Shown here: one piece after another, positions 51,039-59,550 of the stretch | Position numbering within the stretch: the first letter of the stretch is position 1 | Layout: every line of letters starts with the position of its first letter | DNA from: DASVFB01 sp963766345 | GTDB lineage: Bacteria; Actinomycetota; Thermoleophilia; Gaiellales; Gaiellaceae | Assembly (NCBI GenBank): GCA_963766345.1 | Contig: CAVXZL010000012.1 | Location: 1,178,001-1,242,000, forward strand | Length of the DNA stretch: 64,000 bases | Reading direction: 5' to 3' | Position numbers and translations under genes: made by a program | Notes under the pieces: model-generated | What the model saw: only the letters and a program-made list of their open reading frames with translations | The model's database searches: none | Told to the model about the DNA's origin: nothing

Positions 51039-51529
51039 GCATCGATCCACGCGTCGACATCGGGCACGTTCACCTGAAGGTCAGCGACCTCGACCGGGCG
51101 CTCGCCTTCTACACCGGCGTCCTCGGCTTCGAGCTCCAGCAGCGCTTCGGCGACCAGGCCGCGTTCGTCTCCGCCGGCGGCTACCACCACCACCTCGGCC
51201 TCAACACATGGGAGTCGAAGGGCGCCGGCCCGCCGCCGCGGAACTCGACCGGGCTCTACCACACAGCGATCCGCTATCCCGACCGTAAGACGCTCGCGGA
51301 TGCGCTGAAGCGGGTGCTCGATGCCGGCATCCCGCTCGACGGCGCGACCGATCACGGCGTCAGCGAAGCGATCTACCTCCGCGATCCGGACGACAACGGC
51401 GTCGAGCTGTATCGCGACCGTCCGAAGGAGGAGTGGCCTCGGCCGGACGACGGCGACGGCGTCGCGATGTTCAACGCGCCGCTCGACCTGCGCGCGTTGC
51501 TCGCCGAGCTCGGCGACCCGGAGGAGTAG
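51035..51529 (+). CDS. VOC-family (glyoxalase/extradiol dioxygenase-like) protein
   Basis: 164 residues. IGHVHLKVSDLDRALAFYTGVLGFEL, GLYHTAIRYPDR and ISEAIYLRDPDDNGVELYRD-like element (SEAIYLRDPDDNGVELY) provide His, His and Glu ligands in the CatE/CatA-like VOC subgroup. Possibly a ring-cleavage dioxygenase or a lyase. ATGA overlap with the upstream ligase gene places it in the operon, though the functions do not obviously match. Confidence 0.82.
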   Translation: MSIDPRVDIGHVHLKVSDLDRALAFYTGVLGFELQQRFGDQAAFVSAGGYHHHLGLNTWESKGAGPPPRNSTGLYHTAIRYPDRKTLADALKRVLDAGIPLDGATDHGVSEAIYLRDPDDNGVELYRDRPKEEWPRPDDGDGVAMFNAPLDLRALLAELGDPEE

Positions 51530-51581
51530 CGGCGAGCGGCGCGAAATGCGCGCCGTCAACAACTCCGAGAAAGGGGTCCAC

Positions 51582-51764
51582 GTGCCCAAGCCGACGAAGA
51601 CGACGACGCGGAAGCCTGCGACGAAGCGCACGACGACGCGCAAGAAGAAGGTCGAGGTCACGCAGGAGCACATCGCGACGCGCGCGTACTACATCCACCT
51701 CGAAGAGGGCGGCGATCCGTACGCGAACTGGCTCCGCGCCGAGCGCGAGCTCGTTCCCGCTTAG
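51582..51764 (+). CDS. DUF2934 family small protein
   Basis: 60 residues. A Lys/Thr/Arg-rich N-terminus (PKPTKTTTRKPATKRTTTRKKK) that may bind nucleic acid is followed by the DUF2934 core EHIATRAYYIHLEEGGDPYANWLRAERELV. GTG 51582 has GAGAAAGGGG at ~8 nt. The stop shares bases with the convergent permease stop. Function of the family is unknown. Confidence 0.72.
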   Translation: MPKPTKTTTRKPATKRTTTRKKKVEVTQEHIATRAYYIHLEEGGDPYANWLRAERELVPA

Positions 51765-52531
51765 ACCGCTCGCTGGTACGCGCCGAAGGCGCGCGTCGCG
51801 AGCGCGACGCAGATCCCGGTCAGCACGGTAAGCAGGCCGAGGCGCGTCAGCACCATGCCCCAGTCGGTGCCGGGCAGGACCGCGTTCCGCCCGGCCTCGA
51901 CGGCCCAGTTGACCGGGTTCACGGAGGCCGCATGCTGGATCCACCGCGGCACGAGGCTCCGCTGCATGAAAGCCGTCGACAGGAACGTGAGCGGCAGCAC
52001 GAAGAAGTTGACCGCGGCGATCAGCGTCTCCTCGCGGCGCGCGATCAGCGCGAGCGCCATCGAAAGGCAGCCGACCGCGGCGGCGAGCAGTGACGCCAGC
52101 ACGATCAGCACGATGATCCCCCAGGCGTTCGGGAAGCGCGCCCCGACGATCACCGCGAGCACCACGATGATCAGCGACTGGACGACGATGATCACCGTCC
52201 CGTTCAGGAGTCGGCCGATGATCAGCGAGCCGCGCACGACCGGCGAGACGAGGAAGCGGTCGAGAATTCCCTTGTCGATGTCGTCGATCACCGCCATGCC
52301 GCTCCAGCCGGCGGAGAAGAGCGCCGACATGACGACGATCCCGGGCGTCAGGAACTGGATGTACGAGGTCGAGTGGAAGCCCGGGATGCGCGTCACGCTC
52401 TTGAACAGCGCGCCGTAGAGGAGCAGCCAGATCACCGGCTGCACGAGCGTCACGGCGATCCAGATCGGCTGCCGCCAGAGGTTCAGCAGGTGCCGCTGCA
52501 TCATCCAGACACCGTGTCGCAGGGTCGTCAT
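51761..52531 (-). CDS. ABC-2 type transporter permease
   Basis: 256 residues, six membrane segments: LWRQPIWIAVTLVQPVIWLLLYGALF, ILDRFLVSPVVRGSLIIGRLL, FVLPLTFLSTAFM and NPVNWAVEAGRNAVL are signatures of the DrrB/NodJ-like family. Together with the overlapping ATPase gene it forms a drug or polymer exporter. ATG 52531 overlaps the ATPase stop by 4 bp. Confidence 0.9.
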   Translation of the reverse strand: MTTLRHGVWMMQRHLLNLWRQPIWIAVTLVQPVIWLLLYGALFKSVTRIPGFHSTSYIQFLTPGIVVMSALFSAGWSGMAVIDDIDKGILDRFLVSPVVRGSLIIGRLLNGTVIIVVQSLIIVVLAVIVGARFPNAWGIIVLIVLASLLAAAVGCLSMALALIARREETLIAAVNFFVLPLTFLSTAFMQRSLVPRWIQHAASVNPVNWAVEAGRNAVLPGTDWGMVLTRLGLLTVLTGICVALATRAFGAYQRAV

Positions 52532-53490
52532 TTCGTCGTCTCCCGATCGGCCTGGTCGAACGAGCGGCCCGTGTAGCGCAGGTAGACGTCGTCGAGCGAC
52601 GGCCGCGACACCGTGACCGACTCCGCCGGCAGGCCCCGCGCCTCGAGCGCCTGGAGGACGAGCGGTACGGCACGTGCGCCGTGGTCGACCCGCGCTCGGA
52701 GCGTTCGCCCGTCCATGGTCACCTCGCGCACGCCCTGGACGCCCTCGAGCGCGGTTCGCGCGCCGTCGAGAGCGCCGTCGGCGAGCTCGACGTGAACGGA
52801 GTCGCCGCGAAGCTCGCCCTTGAGCCCCTCCGGCGTGCCCTCTGCGACGACCGCGCCGCGCTCCACGATGGCGAGGTTCGAGACGAGACGGTCGGCCTCC
52901 TCGAGGTAGTGCGTGGTCAACAGGATCGTCAGGTGCTCGGCGCCGCGGAGCTGCTCGATCTCCTGCCACATCGCGACGCGCACCTCGGGATCGAGGCCGG
53001 TCGTCGGCTCGTCGAGGAAGAGGACGCGCGGCCGGTGCACGAGCGCCATCGCGATGTCGAGGCGCCGCTGCATGCCGCCCGAGTAGCCGCGCGCGACTCG
53101 GTCGGCCGCTTCGTCGAGCCCGACCTGCTCGAGCAGGTGCTGGACGCGCTCCTCGATCTCGCGGCCGCGCATGCCGAAGATGCGACCCTGGAGGCGCAGG
53201 TTCTCGCGGCCGGTGAGCGCGACGTCGACGCCGTGCTTCTGCTGGACGACGCCGATCCCGCGCCTGACGCGAGCGGCGTCGCGGCGGACGTCGAGGTTCG
53301 CGACCCGCGCCGACCCCGAGTCTGCGCGCGCGAGCGTGGTGAGGATCTTGACGGCGGTGGTCTTGCCCGCGCCGTTCGGCCCGAGCAGGCCGAAGATCGT
53401 GCCCTCCGGCACCGAGAACGTGAGCCCGTCGAGCGCGCGGACGTTGCCCGGATACGTCTTGACGAGGTTCTCGGCTTCGATCGCGTCCAT
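52528..53490 (-). CDS. ABC transporter ATPase (DrrA type)
   Basis: 320 residues: Walker A GPNGAGKTTAVK, Q-loop GVVQQKHGVD, signature YSGGMQRR, Walker B VLFLDEPTTGLD and switch His in TTHYLEEAD. The C-terminal ~90 residues form the DrrA-like regulatory domain. It energises the permease encoded next. The start is ATG 53490 with TAGACA 8 nt before it. A 346-bp non-coding region with two repeat copies lies upstream. Confidence 0.92.
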   Translation of the reverse strand: MDAIEAENLVKTYPGNVRALDGLTFSVPEGTIFGLLGPNGAGKTTAVKILTTLARADSGSARVANLDVRRDAARVRRGIGVVQQKHGVDVALTGRENLRLQGRIFGMRGREIEERVQHLLEQVGLDEAADRVARGYSGGMQRRLDIAMALVHRPRVLFLDEPTTGLDPEVRVAMWQEIEQLRGAEHLTILLTTHYLEEADRLVSNLAIVERGAVVAEGTPEGLKGELRGDSVHVELADGALDGARTALEGVQGVREVTMDGRTLRARVDHGARAVPLVLQALEARGLPAESVTVSRPSLDDVYLRYTGRSFDQADRETTK

Positions 53491-53534
53491 GGTCGTACTG
53501 TCTACCTGAGCCGCGGCCGTTCCGGACAGTTCGC

Positions 53535-53566
53535 GGTGCCAGACACCGTTACGAAAGTGTGACGCC
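53535..53566 (-). repeat. Interspersed palindrome-cored repeat, copy B1
   Basis: On the minus strand it reads GTCACAC-TTTCGTAAC followed by GGTGTCTGGCACC (core 53535-53547). One mismatch from the palindromic core. Closest to copies B2 and C2 in its flank. Confidence 0.65.
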
Positions 53567-53640
53567 CGCCGCGAGCGCCTTCGGGCCGCGCAATGCGTCC
53601 GTACGAGCCGTCGACTCCTCGTCCCGTCCGGACACCTTGC

Positions 53641-53672
53641 GGTGTCAGACGCCGTAACGGAAGTGTCACGTC
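53641..53672 (-). repeat. Interspersed palindrome-cored repeat, copy B2
   Basis: On the minus strand it reads GACGTGACACTTCCGTTAC followed by GGCGTCTGACACC (core 53641-53653), 106 bp from B1 and in the same orientation. Its outer edge overlaps a GACACC-GGTGTC hairpin. Confidence 0.65.
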
Positions 53673-53836
53673 CCACGGCGCCCGCCAGGGACAGAGCCGA
53701 AACGGCGGGTACCGGTCCGTGAGGAGGAGGAACGCATGGCGCGACCGCGCTTCGCGGCAGGGGAGCTGGTGGAGCTCTGCGGCGGCGTACCTTCGCGCGC
53801 GCCGCGACGGGCTGAAAAGGTGCTAAACCTAGATCG

Positions 53837-55672
53837 ATGGCCAAAACGGTCGAGCAGCGGGACTCCGTCGTCATCCGCTTCGCAGGCGACTCCGGCGACG
53901 GGATGCAGCTCACGGGCGGCCAGTTCACGAACGAGACGGCGCTCCTCGGCAACGACCTCTCGACCTTCCCCGACTACCCCGCGGAGATCCGCGCCCCCGC
54001 CGGCTCGCTGCCGGGCGTCTCCGGGTTCCAGCTCCACTTCGCCGACCACGACATCCTCACGCCGGGCGACCGGCCCGACGTCCTCGTGGCGATGAACCCG
54101 GCCGCGCTGAAGACGAACCTCAAGGACCTCGTCAAGGGCGGCACGCTGATCGTGAACCGCGACGCGTTCACCGCGCGGAACCTCGACAAGGCCGGCTACG
54201 CGGCGAACCCGCTCGACGACGGATCGCTCGGCGAGTTCCAGGTGCACGAAGTGCCGCTGACGACGATGACGATCGAGGCGCTGAAGGAGATCGACGTCAC
54301 GAAACGCGAGGCCGAGCGCGCGAAGAACATGTTCGCGCTCGGGTTGATGTCGTGGCTCTTCAACCGCCCGACGGACGGAACGCTCACGTTCCTCGAGAAG
54401 AAGTTCGCGAAGGCGCCGAACATTCGCGACGCGAACGTCAAGGCGCTGCACGCGGGCTACGCGTTCGGCGAGACGACCGAGGGCTTCGCCGTCAGGTACG
54501 AGGTGAAGCCGGCGACCCTGAGGCCCGGGACGTACCGCAACATCACCGGTAACCAGGCGCTCGCGTACGGCCTGATCGCGGCGTCGAAGCTGAGTGGACT
54601 GCCGCTGTTCCTCGGCGCATACCCGATCACGCCCGCGTCCGCGATCCTCGAGGAGCTCGCGCGGCACAAGAACTTCGGCGTGCGCACGTTCCAGGCCGAG
54701 GACGAGATCGCCGCGGTCGGAGCGGCCGTGGGCGCATCGTTCGGCGGTGCGCTCGGTGTCTGCACGTCCGCCGGCCCGGGCGTCGTGCTGAAGCAGGAGA
54801 CGATCGGCCTCGCGATCACGCTCGAGCTGCCGCTGCTGATCCTCGACATCCAGCGCGCCGGCCCGTCCACGGGGATGCCGACGAAGCCCGAGCAGGGCGA
54901 CCTGTTGATGGTGCTGTACGGGCGCAATTCCGAGTCGCCGGTGCCGGTCGTTGCGGCTGCCACGCCCGGCGAGTGCTTCGACGCCGCGATCGAGGCGGCG
55001 CGCATCGCGATCAAGTACCGCACGCCGGTCTTCCTCCTGTCCGACGCCTACCTTGCGAACGGCTCCGAGCCGTGGCTGCTGCCGGATCTCTCCACGTTGC
55101 CCGACATCTCGTCCTCGCTCGCGACCGGGCCGAACTCGAACGGCGACTTCATGCCGTACCTGCGCGACCCGGAGACGCTCGCGCGGCCGTGGGCGGTGCC
55201 GGGGACGCCCGGGCTCGAGCACCGGATCGGGGGGCTCGAGAAGGCGGACGTCACCGGCAACGTCTCGTACGACCCCGACAACCACGACCTGATGGTGAGG
55301 CTGCGCGACCGCAAGGTCGCAGGTATCGCCGGCGACATTCCCGAGCTCGAGGTCGATGATCCCGACTCGGCGTCGCTGCTCGTGCTGTCGTGGGGCGGGA
55401 CGTACGGCCCGGTTGCCGCCGGCGTGCGGCGCATCCGAAAGGACCACGGCCGCGTCGCGCACGCGCACCTGCGTCACCTCAACCCGTTCCCGCGGAACAC
55501 GGGCGACGTACTGCGCCGCTACGACAACGTGCTCGTCCCGGAGATCAACCTCGGCCAGCTGCTGCAGCTCGTGCGCGCGGAGTTCCTCGTCGACGCCGTC
55601 GGGTACAACCGAGTGCGCGGCCTGCCGCTGCGAGCGAGCGAGGTCGCCGACGCCATCAGGACGATGTCGTGA
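53837..55672 (+). CDS. korA: 2-oxoacid:acceptor oxidoreductase, alpha subunit (gamma-alpha fusion)
   Basis: 611 residues. The N-terminal gamma-type domain (VIRFAGDSGDGMQLTGGQF) is fused to the alpha domain (GNQALAYGLIAASKLSG, GAYPITPASAILEEL, TFQAEDEIAAVGAAVGASF, TSAGPGVVLKQETIGLAI), with C-terminal domain VLSWGGTYGPV and LVPEINLGQL. With KorB it decarboxylates 2-oxoglutarate or a related 2-oxoacid to acyl-CoA, passing electrons to ferredoxin. It probably supplies the TCA cycle. It overlaps a 52-codon membrane gene by one base. Confidence 0.93.
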   Translation: MAKTVEQRDSVVIRFAGDSGDGMQLTGGQFTNETALLGNDLSTFPDYPAEIRAPAGSLPGVSGFQLHFADHDILTPGDRPDVLVAMNPAALKTNLKDLVKGGTLIVNRDAFTARNLDKAGYAANPLDDGSLGEFQVHEVPLTTMTIEALKEIDVTKREAERAKNMFALGLMSWLFNRPTDGTLTFLEKKFAKAPNIRDANVKALHAGYAFGETTEGFAVRYEVKPATLRPGTYRNITGNQALAYGLIAASKLSGLPLFLGAYPITPASAILEELARHKNFGVRTFQAEDEIAAVGAAVGASFGGALGVCTSAGPGVVLKQETIGLAITLELPLLILDIQRAGPSTGMPTKPEQGDLLMVLYGRNSESPVPVVAAATPGECFDAAIEAARIAIKYRTPVFLLSDAYLANGSEPWLLPDLSTLPDISSSLATGPNSNGDFMPYLRDPETLARPWAVPGTPGLEHRIGGLEKADVTGNVSYDPDNHDLMVRLRDRKVAGIAGDIPELEVDDPDSASLLVLSWGGTYGPVAAGVRRIRKDHGRVAHAHLRHLNPFPRNTGDVLRRYDNVLVPEINLGQLLQLVRAEFLVDAVGYNRVRGLPLRASEVADAIRTMS

Positions 55673-55830
55673 TGCTCCAGCGCTACGGCACGACCATGGT
55701 CTTCGCGGTCCTCGCCGTGATCGCGATCCTCTTCCTGATCACCGGCCACTGGATCCTCGCCGTCCTGTTCGGGCTCGCCGCGGCCGGCTCGTGGTTCGTT
55801 CTCGGCGTTCGGAGGTCGACGGGCAGATGA
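55672..55830 (+). CDS. 52-residue membrane protein between korA and korB
   Basis: MLQRYGTTMVFAVLAVIAILFLITGHW then ILAVLFGLAAAGSWFVLGV gives two hydrophobic helices with a short turn and a basic C-terminus. The ATG shares a base with the korA stop (TGATG) and the stop overlaps the korB start (ATGA), so it is strictly coupled to both subunits. I know of no such subunit in standard KorAB. It could anchor or assemble the complex at the membrane; this is inference. Confidence 0.75.
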   Translation: MLQRYGTTMVFAVLAVIAILFLITGHWILAVLFGLAAAGSWFVLGVRRSTGR

Positions 55831-56810
55831 CCGACCTCAAGGCCAAGGACTTCAAGACCGACCAGGAGGTCCGCTGGTGCCCCGGCTGCGGCGACTACGC
55901 GATCCTCGCCGCGCTCCAGTCGTTCATGCCGGAGCTCGGCGTGCCGCGCGAGAACATCGTCTTCATCTCGGGCATCGGCTGCGCGGCGCGCTTTCCGTAC
56001 TACATGGAGACGTACGGGATGCACTCGATCCACGGCCGCGCGCCGGCGATCGCGACGGGCCTCTCGGTCTCGCGGCCCGACCTCTCGGTGTGGGTCGTGA
56101 CCGGCGACGGCGACGCGCTCTCGATCGGCGGCAATCACCTGATCCACGCGCTGCGCCGCAACGTGAACCTCAAGATCCTGCTCTTCAACAACCAGATCTA
56201 CGGGCTGACGAAGGGGCAGTACTCTCCGACGTCGCCACTCGGCACGATCACGAAGTCGACGCCGCTCGGCTCGCTCGATCGCCCGTTCAACCCGATCTCG
56301 CTCGCGATCGGCGCCGAGGCGACCTTCGTCGCGCGCTCGATCGACACGGATCGCGCACATCTCACGGAGGTCCTGCGCGCGGCTTCGCGTCATCGCGGCG
56401 CCGCGTTCGTCGAGATCTTCCAGAACTGCAACATCTTCAACGACGGCGCGTTCGACTTCGTGCGCGAGGACAAAACGAACCGCATCTACCTCGAGCACGA
56501 CCAGCCGATTCGCTTCGGCGAGGACGGCGCGAAGGGCGTGCGTCAGCTGCGCGACGGCTCGGTCGAGGTCTTCGAGGGCGGCGGCGAGCCGCTCGTGCAC
56601 GACGCGCACCACGAGCAGCCGTCGCTCGCGTTCGCACTCTCGCGCCTGACGCAGGACGCCGGCGCGACGCCGATCGGTATCTTCCGGGACATCGAAGCGC
56701 CGGTCTATGACGAGCTGATGGCGGAGCAGCTCGAGGCGTCGCTGTCGCAAGGCGGCGAGGGCGACCTCGAGGCGCTCCTCCGCTCCGGCGAGACCTGGGT
56801 CGTCAACTGA
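55827..56810 (+). CDS. korB: 2-oxoacid:acceptor oxidoreductase, beta subunit
   Basis: 327 residues. RWCPGCGDYAILAALQ holds the Cys pair and TPP-region start; GIGCAARFPYYMETYGMHSIHGRAPAIATG, VVTGDGDALSIGGNHLIHALRRNVN (GDG-x-N thiamine diphosphate motif) and LLFNNQIYGLTKGQYSPTS follow. Iron-sulfur Cys in QNCNIFND. It is the catalytic thiamine-diphosphate/4Fe-4S subunit. Starts at ATG overlapping the small membrane gene. Confidence 0.94.
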   Translation: MTDLKAKDFKTDQEVRWCPGCGDYAILAALQSFMPELGVPRENIVFISGIGCAARFPYYMETYGMHSIHGRAPAIATGLSVSRPDLSVWVVTGDGDALSIGGNHLIHALRRNVNLKILLFNNQIYGLTKGQYSPTSPLGTITKSTPLGSLDRPFNPISLAIGAEATFVARSIDTDRAHLTEVLRAASRHRGAAFVEIFQNCNIFNDGAFDFVREDKTNRIYLEHDQPIRFGEDGAKGVRQLRDGSVEVFEGGGEPLVHDAHHEQPSLAFALSRLTQDAGATPIGIFRDIEAPVYDELMAEQLEASLSQGGEGDLEALLRSGETWVVN

Positions 56811-57238
56811 GAGCGACGCTCCTACTCGCGGATTCCGCGCAGGCGGTCGACGGGAAGCTGTACATCCTCGGCGGCGGCTGGTCGGTGACGGGGCCGCAGC
56901 CCGTCCCGATGGCGATCGCGCTGAAGGTCGACGTGCCCTGGGATCAATCGAACACGCGCCACAGCTGGCGCCTCGAGCTCGTCGACGCCGACGGACAGCC
57001 GGTGCTGCTCGGCGGCACGGAAGAGGAGGAAGGCAAACCCGTCGAGATCGAGCAGGAGTTCGAGATCGGCCGCCCCGCGGGCGTCAAGCCCGGCACTGCG
57101 CTCGACTTCGTCGTCGCGATCAACATCCAGCCGCTGCCGCTCGAGCCCGGCCGGCAGTACGCGTGGACGCTGACGATCGACGGCGACAGCCAGGACACCT
57201 GGCGCCTGCCGTTCTCGACGCGGGCCGCCACTTCGTAG
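56807..57238 (+). CDS. DUF6941-like protein, apparent CTG start
   Basis: 143 residues if CTG 56807 is the start: RATLLLADSAQAVDGKLYILGGGWSVTGP, then a beta-rich domain (HSWRLELVDADGQPVL, EFEIGRPAGVKPGTALDFVVAIN, GRQYAWTLTID), matching the DUF6941 family as I remember it. CTG overlaps the korB stop (CTGA) where the neighbouring genes use ATGA or GTGA. A GTG at 56885 would remove the conserved first strand. Function unknown. Confidence 0.68.
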   Translation: MRATLLLADSAQAVDGKLYILGGGWSVTGPQPVPMAIALKVDVPWDQSNTRHSWRLELVDADGQPVLLGGTEEEEGKPVEIEQEFEIGRPAGVKPGTALDFVVAINIQPLPLEPGRQYAWTLTIDGDSQDTWRLPFSTRAATS

Positions 57239-57273
57239 AATCCCGCGGTTCGCCCAGACGATCGAGGGGTCAG

Positions 57274-58107
57274 ATGCGCCTACTCCGTTTCGCGTCGGTG
57301 GTCGCTGCCGTCGCGTTGACCACCGTCCCGGCCGCGGTCGCTGCCAAGGGCGCCGACGCCGAATGTCCGCACGGCCTGCACTGCAACTTCGTGCCCGCCG
57401 CGTACCAGCAGAACAGCGCCGACCCCGGCGACTACGGCAACTACGACCTCGCGAACCGGCCGGACGACGGGCTCGCCGTCCGTTTCGTCGTCATCCACGA
57501 CACCGAAGAGAGCTACGACGACACGCTCGCGACCTTCGAGAACTCGCACACCTACGTCAGCGCGTGCGACTCGTCGGGCCAGCACCCGCAGGCGGCGCAG
57601 CCCGCGAACTTCCTCTACCTGCACACGGCGCCGAGCGAGTCAGCGCCGTACGTCGCCGATCCGTTCCTCGCAGGCATGGGAGCGACCTGCGCACAGAACT
57701 GGGGCGACAAGGCCGTCACCGGCCAGTCGTTCGCGGTGGCCGAGCGCGCCGGCGACTGGCTCGCGATCTGGTACGGCGGACAGAAGGCGTGGCTCTACGA
57801 CCCGAAGGGCAAGAACACCGTCCCCGGCGGCGGCACGCTCATCACCCCGAAGGCCGGCCTCGCGTCGATTCCGGTGTACGGGCGTGCATATCCGTCGAGC
57901 GTGTCGACGGCGACGCTCGGCTACACGATCGCGGCCGGCCAGACGTACGTCGCGCGCGACCTCCTGAACGCCGACTACTACAGCGCGTCGACGTACAACG
58001 CGCGCGAGACGTACTCGGTGATCCGGAGCGACGAGCAGTTCTACGAGATCTCGTTCAACCACCGCATCGCGTTCGTCAAGGCGACGGACGTCGACACTGT
58101 GAGCTGA
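57274..58107 (+). CDS. Secreted amidase-family protein lacking its catalytic core, with SH3-like C-terminus
   Basis: 277 residues. Signal peptide MRLLRFASVVAAVALTTVPAAVA, then CPHGLHCNFVPAAYQQNS, then VRFVVIHDTEESYDDTLATFEN, the opening strand and helix of an N-acetylmuramoyl-L-alanine amidase (Amidase_2). The chain then jumps at HTYVSACDSSGQHPQA to NFLYLHTAPSESAPYV and an SH3-like cell-wall-binding part. The ~120-residue middle with the other zinc ligands is missing, in frame. Probably not an active amidase. ATG 57274 has GAGGGG at ~5 nt; TAGAAT (57236-57241) is a likely -10. Overlaps the next gene tail-to-tail by 32 bp. Confidence 0.7.
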   Translation: MRLLRFASVVAAVALTTVPAAVAAKGADAECPHGLHCNFVPAAYQQNSADPGDYGNYDLANRPDDGLAVRFVVIHDTEESYDDTLATFENSHTYVSACDSSGQHPQAAQPANFLYLHTAPSESAPYVADPFLAGMGATCAQNWGDKAVTGQSFAVAERAGDWLAIWYGGQKAWLYDPKGKNTVPGGGTLITPKAGLASIPVYGRAYPSSVSTATLGYTIAAGQTYVARDLLNADYYSASTYNARETYSVIRSDEQFYEISFNHRIAFVKATDVDTVS

Positions 58108-59515
58108 TGGCGGCCGGCGTGCGCGGCGCCGGCTCCGCGAGCTTGCAGCTGAAGATGGACTCGCTGTAACCGAGGGAGGAGGGCGGGCCGGCGAGCGCGA
58201 CGACCGGCACCGCCTTCCCCTTCACGTACGAGACGCTGATGTAGTCGCCGAGCATCGCGCCGAGCGACGTGTCGGCGAGCCACTCGATCTGCATCGCCTG
58301 GCCGTTAAGCTTTCGCGGCGAGCCCCAGGTGCTGCCGCCGTTCTGCGACTGCACGAGCCACGAGTCGATCTGCTGGTAGCAACCCGGCACGTAGACCTTG
58401 CAGCCCGCTTTCATGCGCATCGTGTAGTACGCGATCGCGATTCGCGCCTTCTTCCCCGAGGTCGCAGGATCCGCGGCGATCGCCGGCAGGATGTATGACG
58501 GTCCGAAGGAGAGCGGGACGCGCACCGGCTCGCTCCACAGCGAGCCGTTCGTCGACGTCGAGAACACGATGTCGTTCGCGTCGCCGGAGCTGCGGAAGCG
58601 ACCGTCCTGCCAGGCGACGTACATCTTCCCGGCCGCGTCGACGGTCGCGCTCGGCAACGACGGGGCCCTCACCTCGGCGAGGTCGTCGGCGGGCTCGAGC
58701 GACGAGATCCGGACCGGCTGCGAGAAGGTCGCGCCTCCGTCGTGTGAGACGACGGCCGCGACACGATCTTCCTGGGCGGCGCCGCGGCCGCCCTGGTTCA
58801 ACGGAGCAAAGAACGAGTACGGTACGACGAGGTCGCCGTTCGGACGAGTGACCGGTATCGGGCCGGAGAAGACCGCGCCCGGCCCCGTCACTCCGGGCTG
58901 GAGCCGCTGCGGTTTCGACCACGTCTGACCGCCGTCGTCGCTCGTGCGGATGCCGAGTTGCCAGTGGATCGTGTCGACGTAGGCGAGGTAGCAGCGCCCG
59001 CGGAACTGCGATCGCGTCGAGTTGTCGCAGCCGATCCACTCCTTGTCGTGATCTTCGTCCGACGAGTCCGCCGCGACCACCGGCTGGCCCCACTTGAGAG
59101 CGTCGGTCGAGCGCGAGACGAAAACCTCGTGGAAGCGGCCGCGGAAGCCGATGCCCGCTATCAGCCAGACGTGGTGCGCGGCGTCGAATGCGACGACCGG
59201 ATCGGAGGCGGCCGCGTAGTCGCCGAGCGGCACCGTGCCCGACCGCCAGCGCGTTCCGCCGTCGCCGGACGTCGCCCACGCCAGCGCTGCCGAGCCGCCC
59301 TCGAAGATGCGCCACGACTGGAAGGTCGAGACGATCTTGTTGCCCCAGGCGAAGGAGTCCGGCTCGACCTGCGTGTTCGCCTGCGGGTCGGTCGCGTCCC
59401 GATCGGCGGTGTAGATCGGCCCCGGAGATCGGGCCGGCGAGGGCTCGCGGGCGACGCGTGCGACTCCGACTCCAAGGCCGAAGACGATCAGCCCGGCGGC
59501 GAGGGTCCGTCGCAC
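58076..59515 (-). CDS. Secreted sialidase-like (BNR-repeat) protein
   Basis: 479 residues. N-terminal signal or anchor helix (TLAAGLIVFGLGVGVARVA), then several Asp-box-type repeats (SGDGGTRWRSG, SDDGGQTWSKPQ, SHDGGATFSQPV, STNGSLWSEPV, SQNGGSTWGSPR) as in exo-alpha-sialidase and other beta-propellers. No complete Arg triad can be confirmed by eye, so the activity is uncertain. TAGTGT lies 9 nt before GTG 59515. Confidence 0.75.
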   Translation of the reverse strand: MRRTLAAGLIVFGLGVGVARVAREPSPARSPGPIYTADRDATDPQANTQVEPDSFAWGNKIVSTFQSWRIFEGGSAALAWATSGDGGTRWRSGTVPLGDYAAASDPVVAFDAAHHVWLIAGIGFRGRFHEVFVSRSTDALKWGQPVVAADSSDEDHDKEWIGCDNSTRSQFRGRCYLAYVDTIHWQLGIRTSDDGGQTWSKPQRLQPGVTGPGAVFSGPIPVTRPNGDLVVPYSFFAPLNQGGRGAAQEDRVAAVVSHDGGATFSQPVRISSLEPADDLAEVRAPSLPSATVDAAGKMYVAWQDGRFRSSGDANDIVFSTSTNGSLWSEPVRVPLSFGPSYILPAIAADPATSGKKARIAIAYYTMRMKAGCKVYVPGCYQQIDSWLVQSQNGGSTWGSPRKLNGQAMQIEWLADTSLGAMLGDYISVSYVKGKAVPVVALAGPPSSLGYSESIFSCKLAEPAPRTPAAISSQCRRPSP

Positions 59516-59550
59516 GCCCGGCGGACACTACCTTCGCGCCCGGCGTGAAG

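Larger units (their letters stand above)
53491..53836. other. 346-bp intergenic region
   Basis: Divergent spacer between the ABC exporter and korA. It holds two repeat copies (B1, B2), a GACACC-TTGC-GGTGTC hairpin (53631-53646), and a G/A-rich segment (GAGGAGGAGGAACG, ~53719) followed by an ATG-initiated frame (MARPRFAAGELVELCGG...) that runs past the korA start and is not convincing. TAAACC (53824-53829) is a weak -10, 7 nt before korA. Confidence 0.5.

Noticed and set aside
53736..54095. Small frame beginning MARPRFAAGELVELCGG just before korA
   Set aside because: Although a purine-rich stretch precedes its ATG, it runs through the korA start and continues as a basic Ser/Arg-rich shadow of korA.
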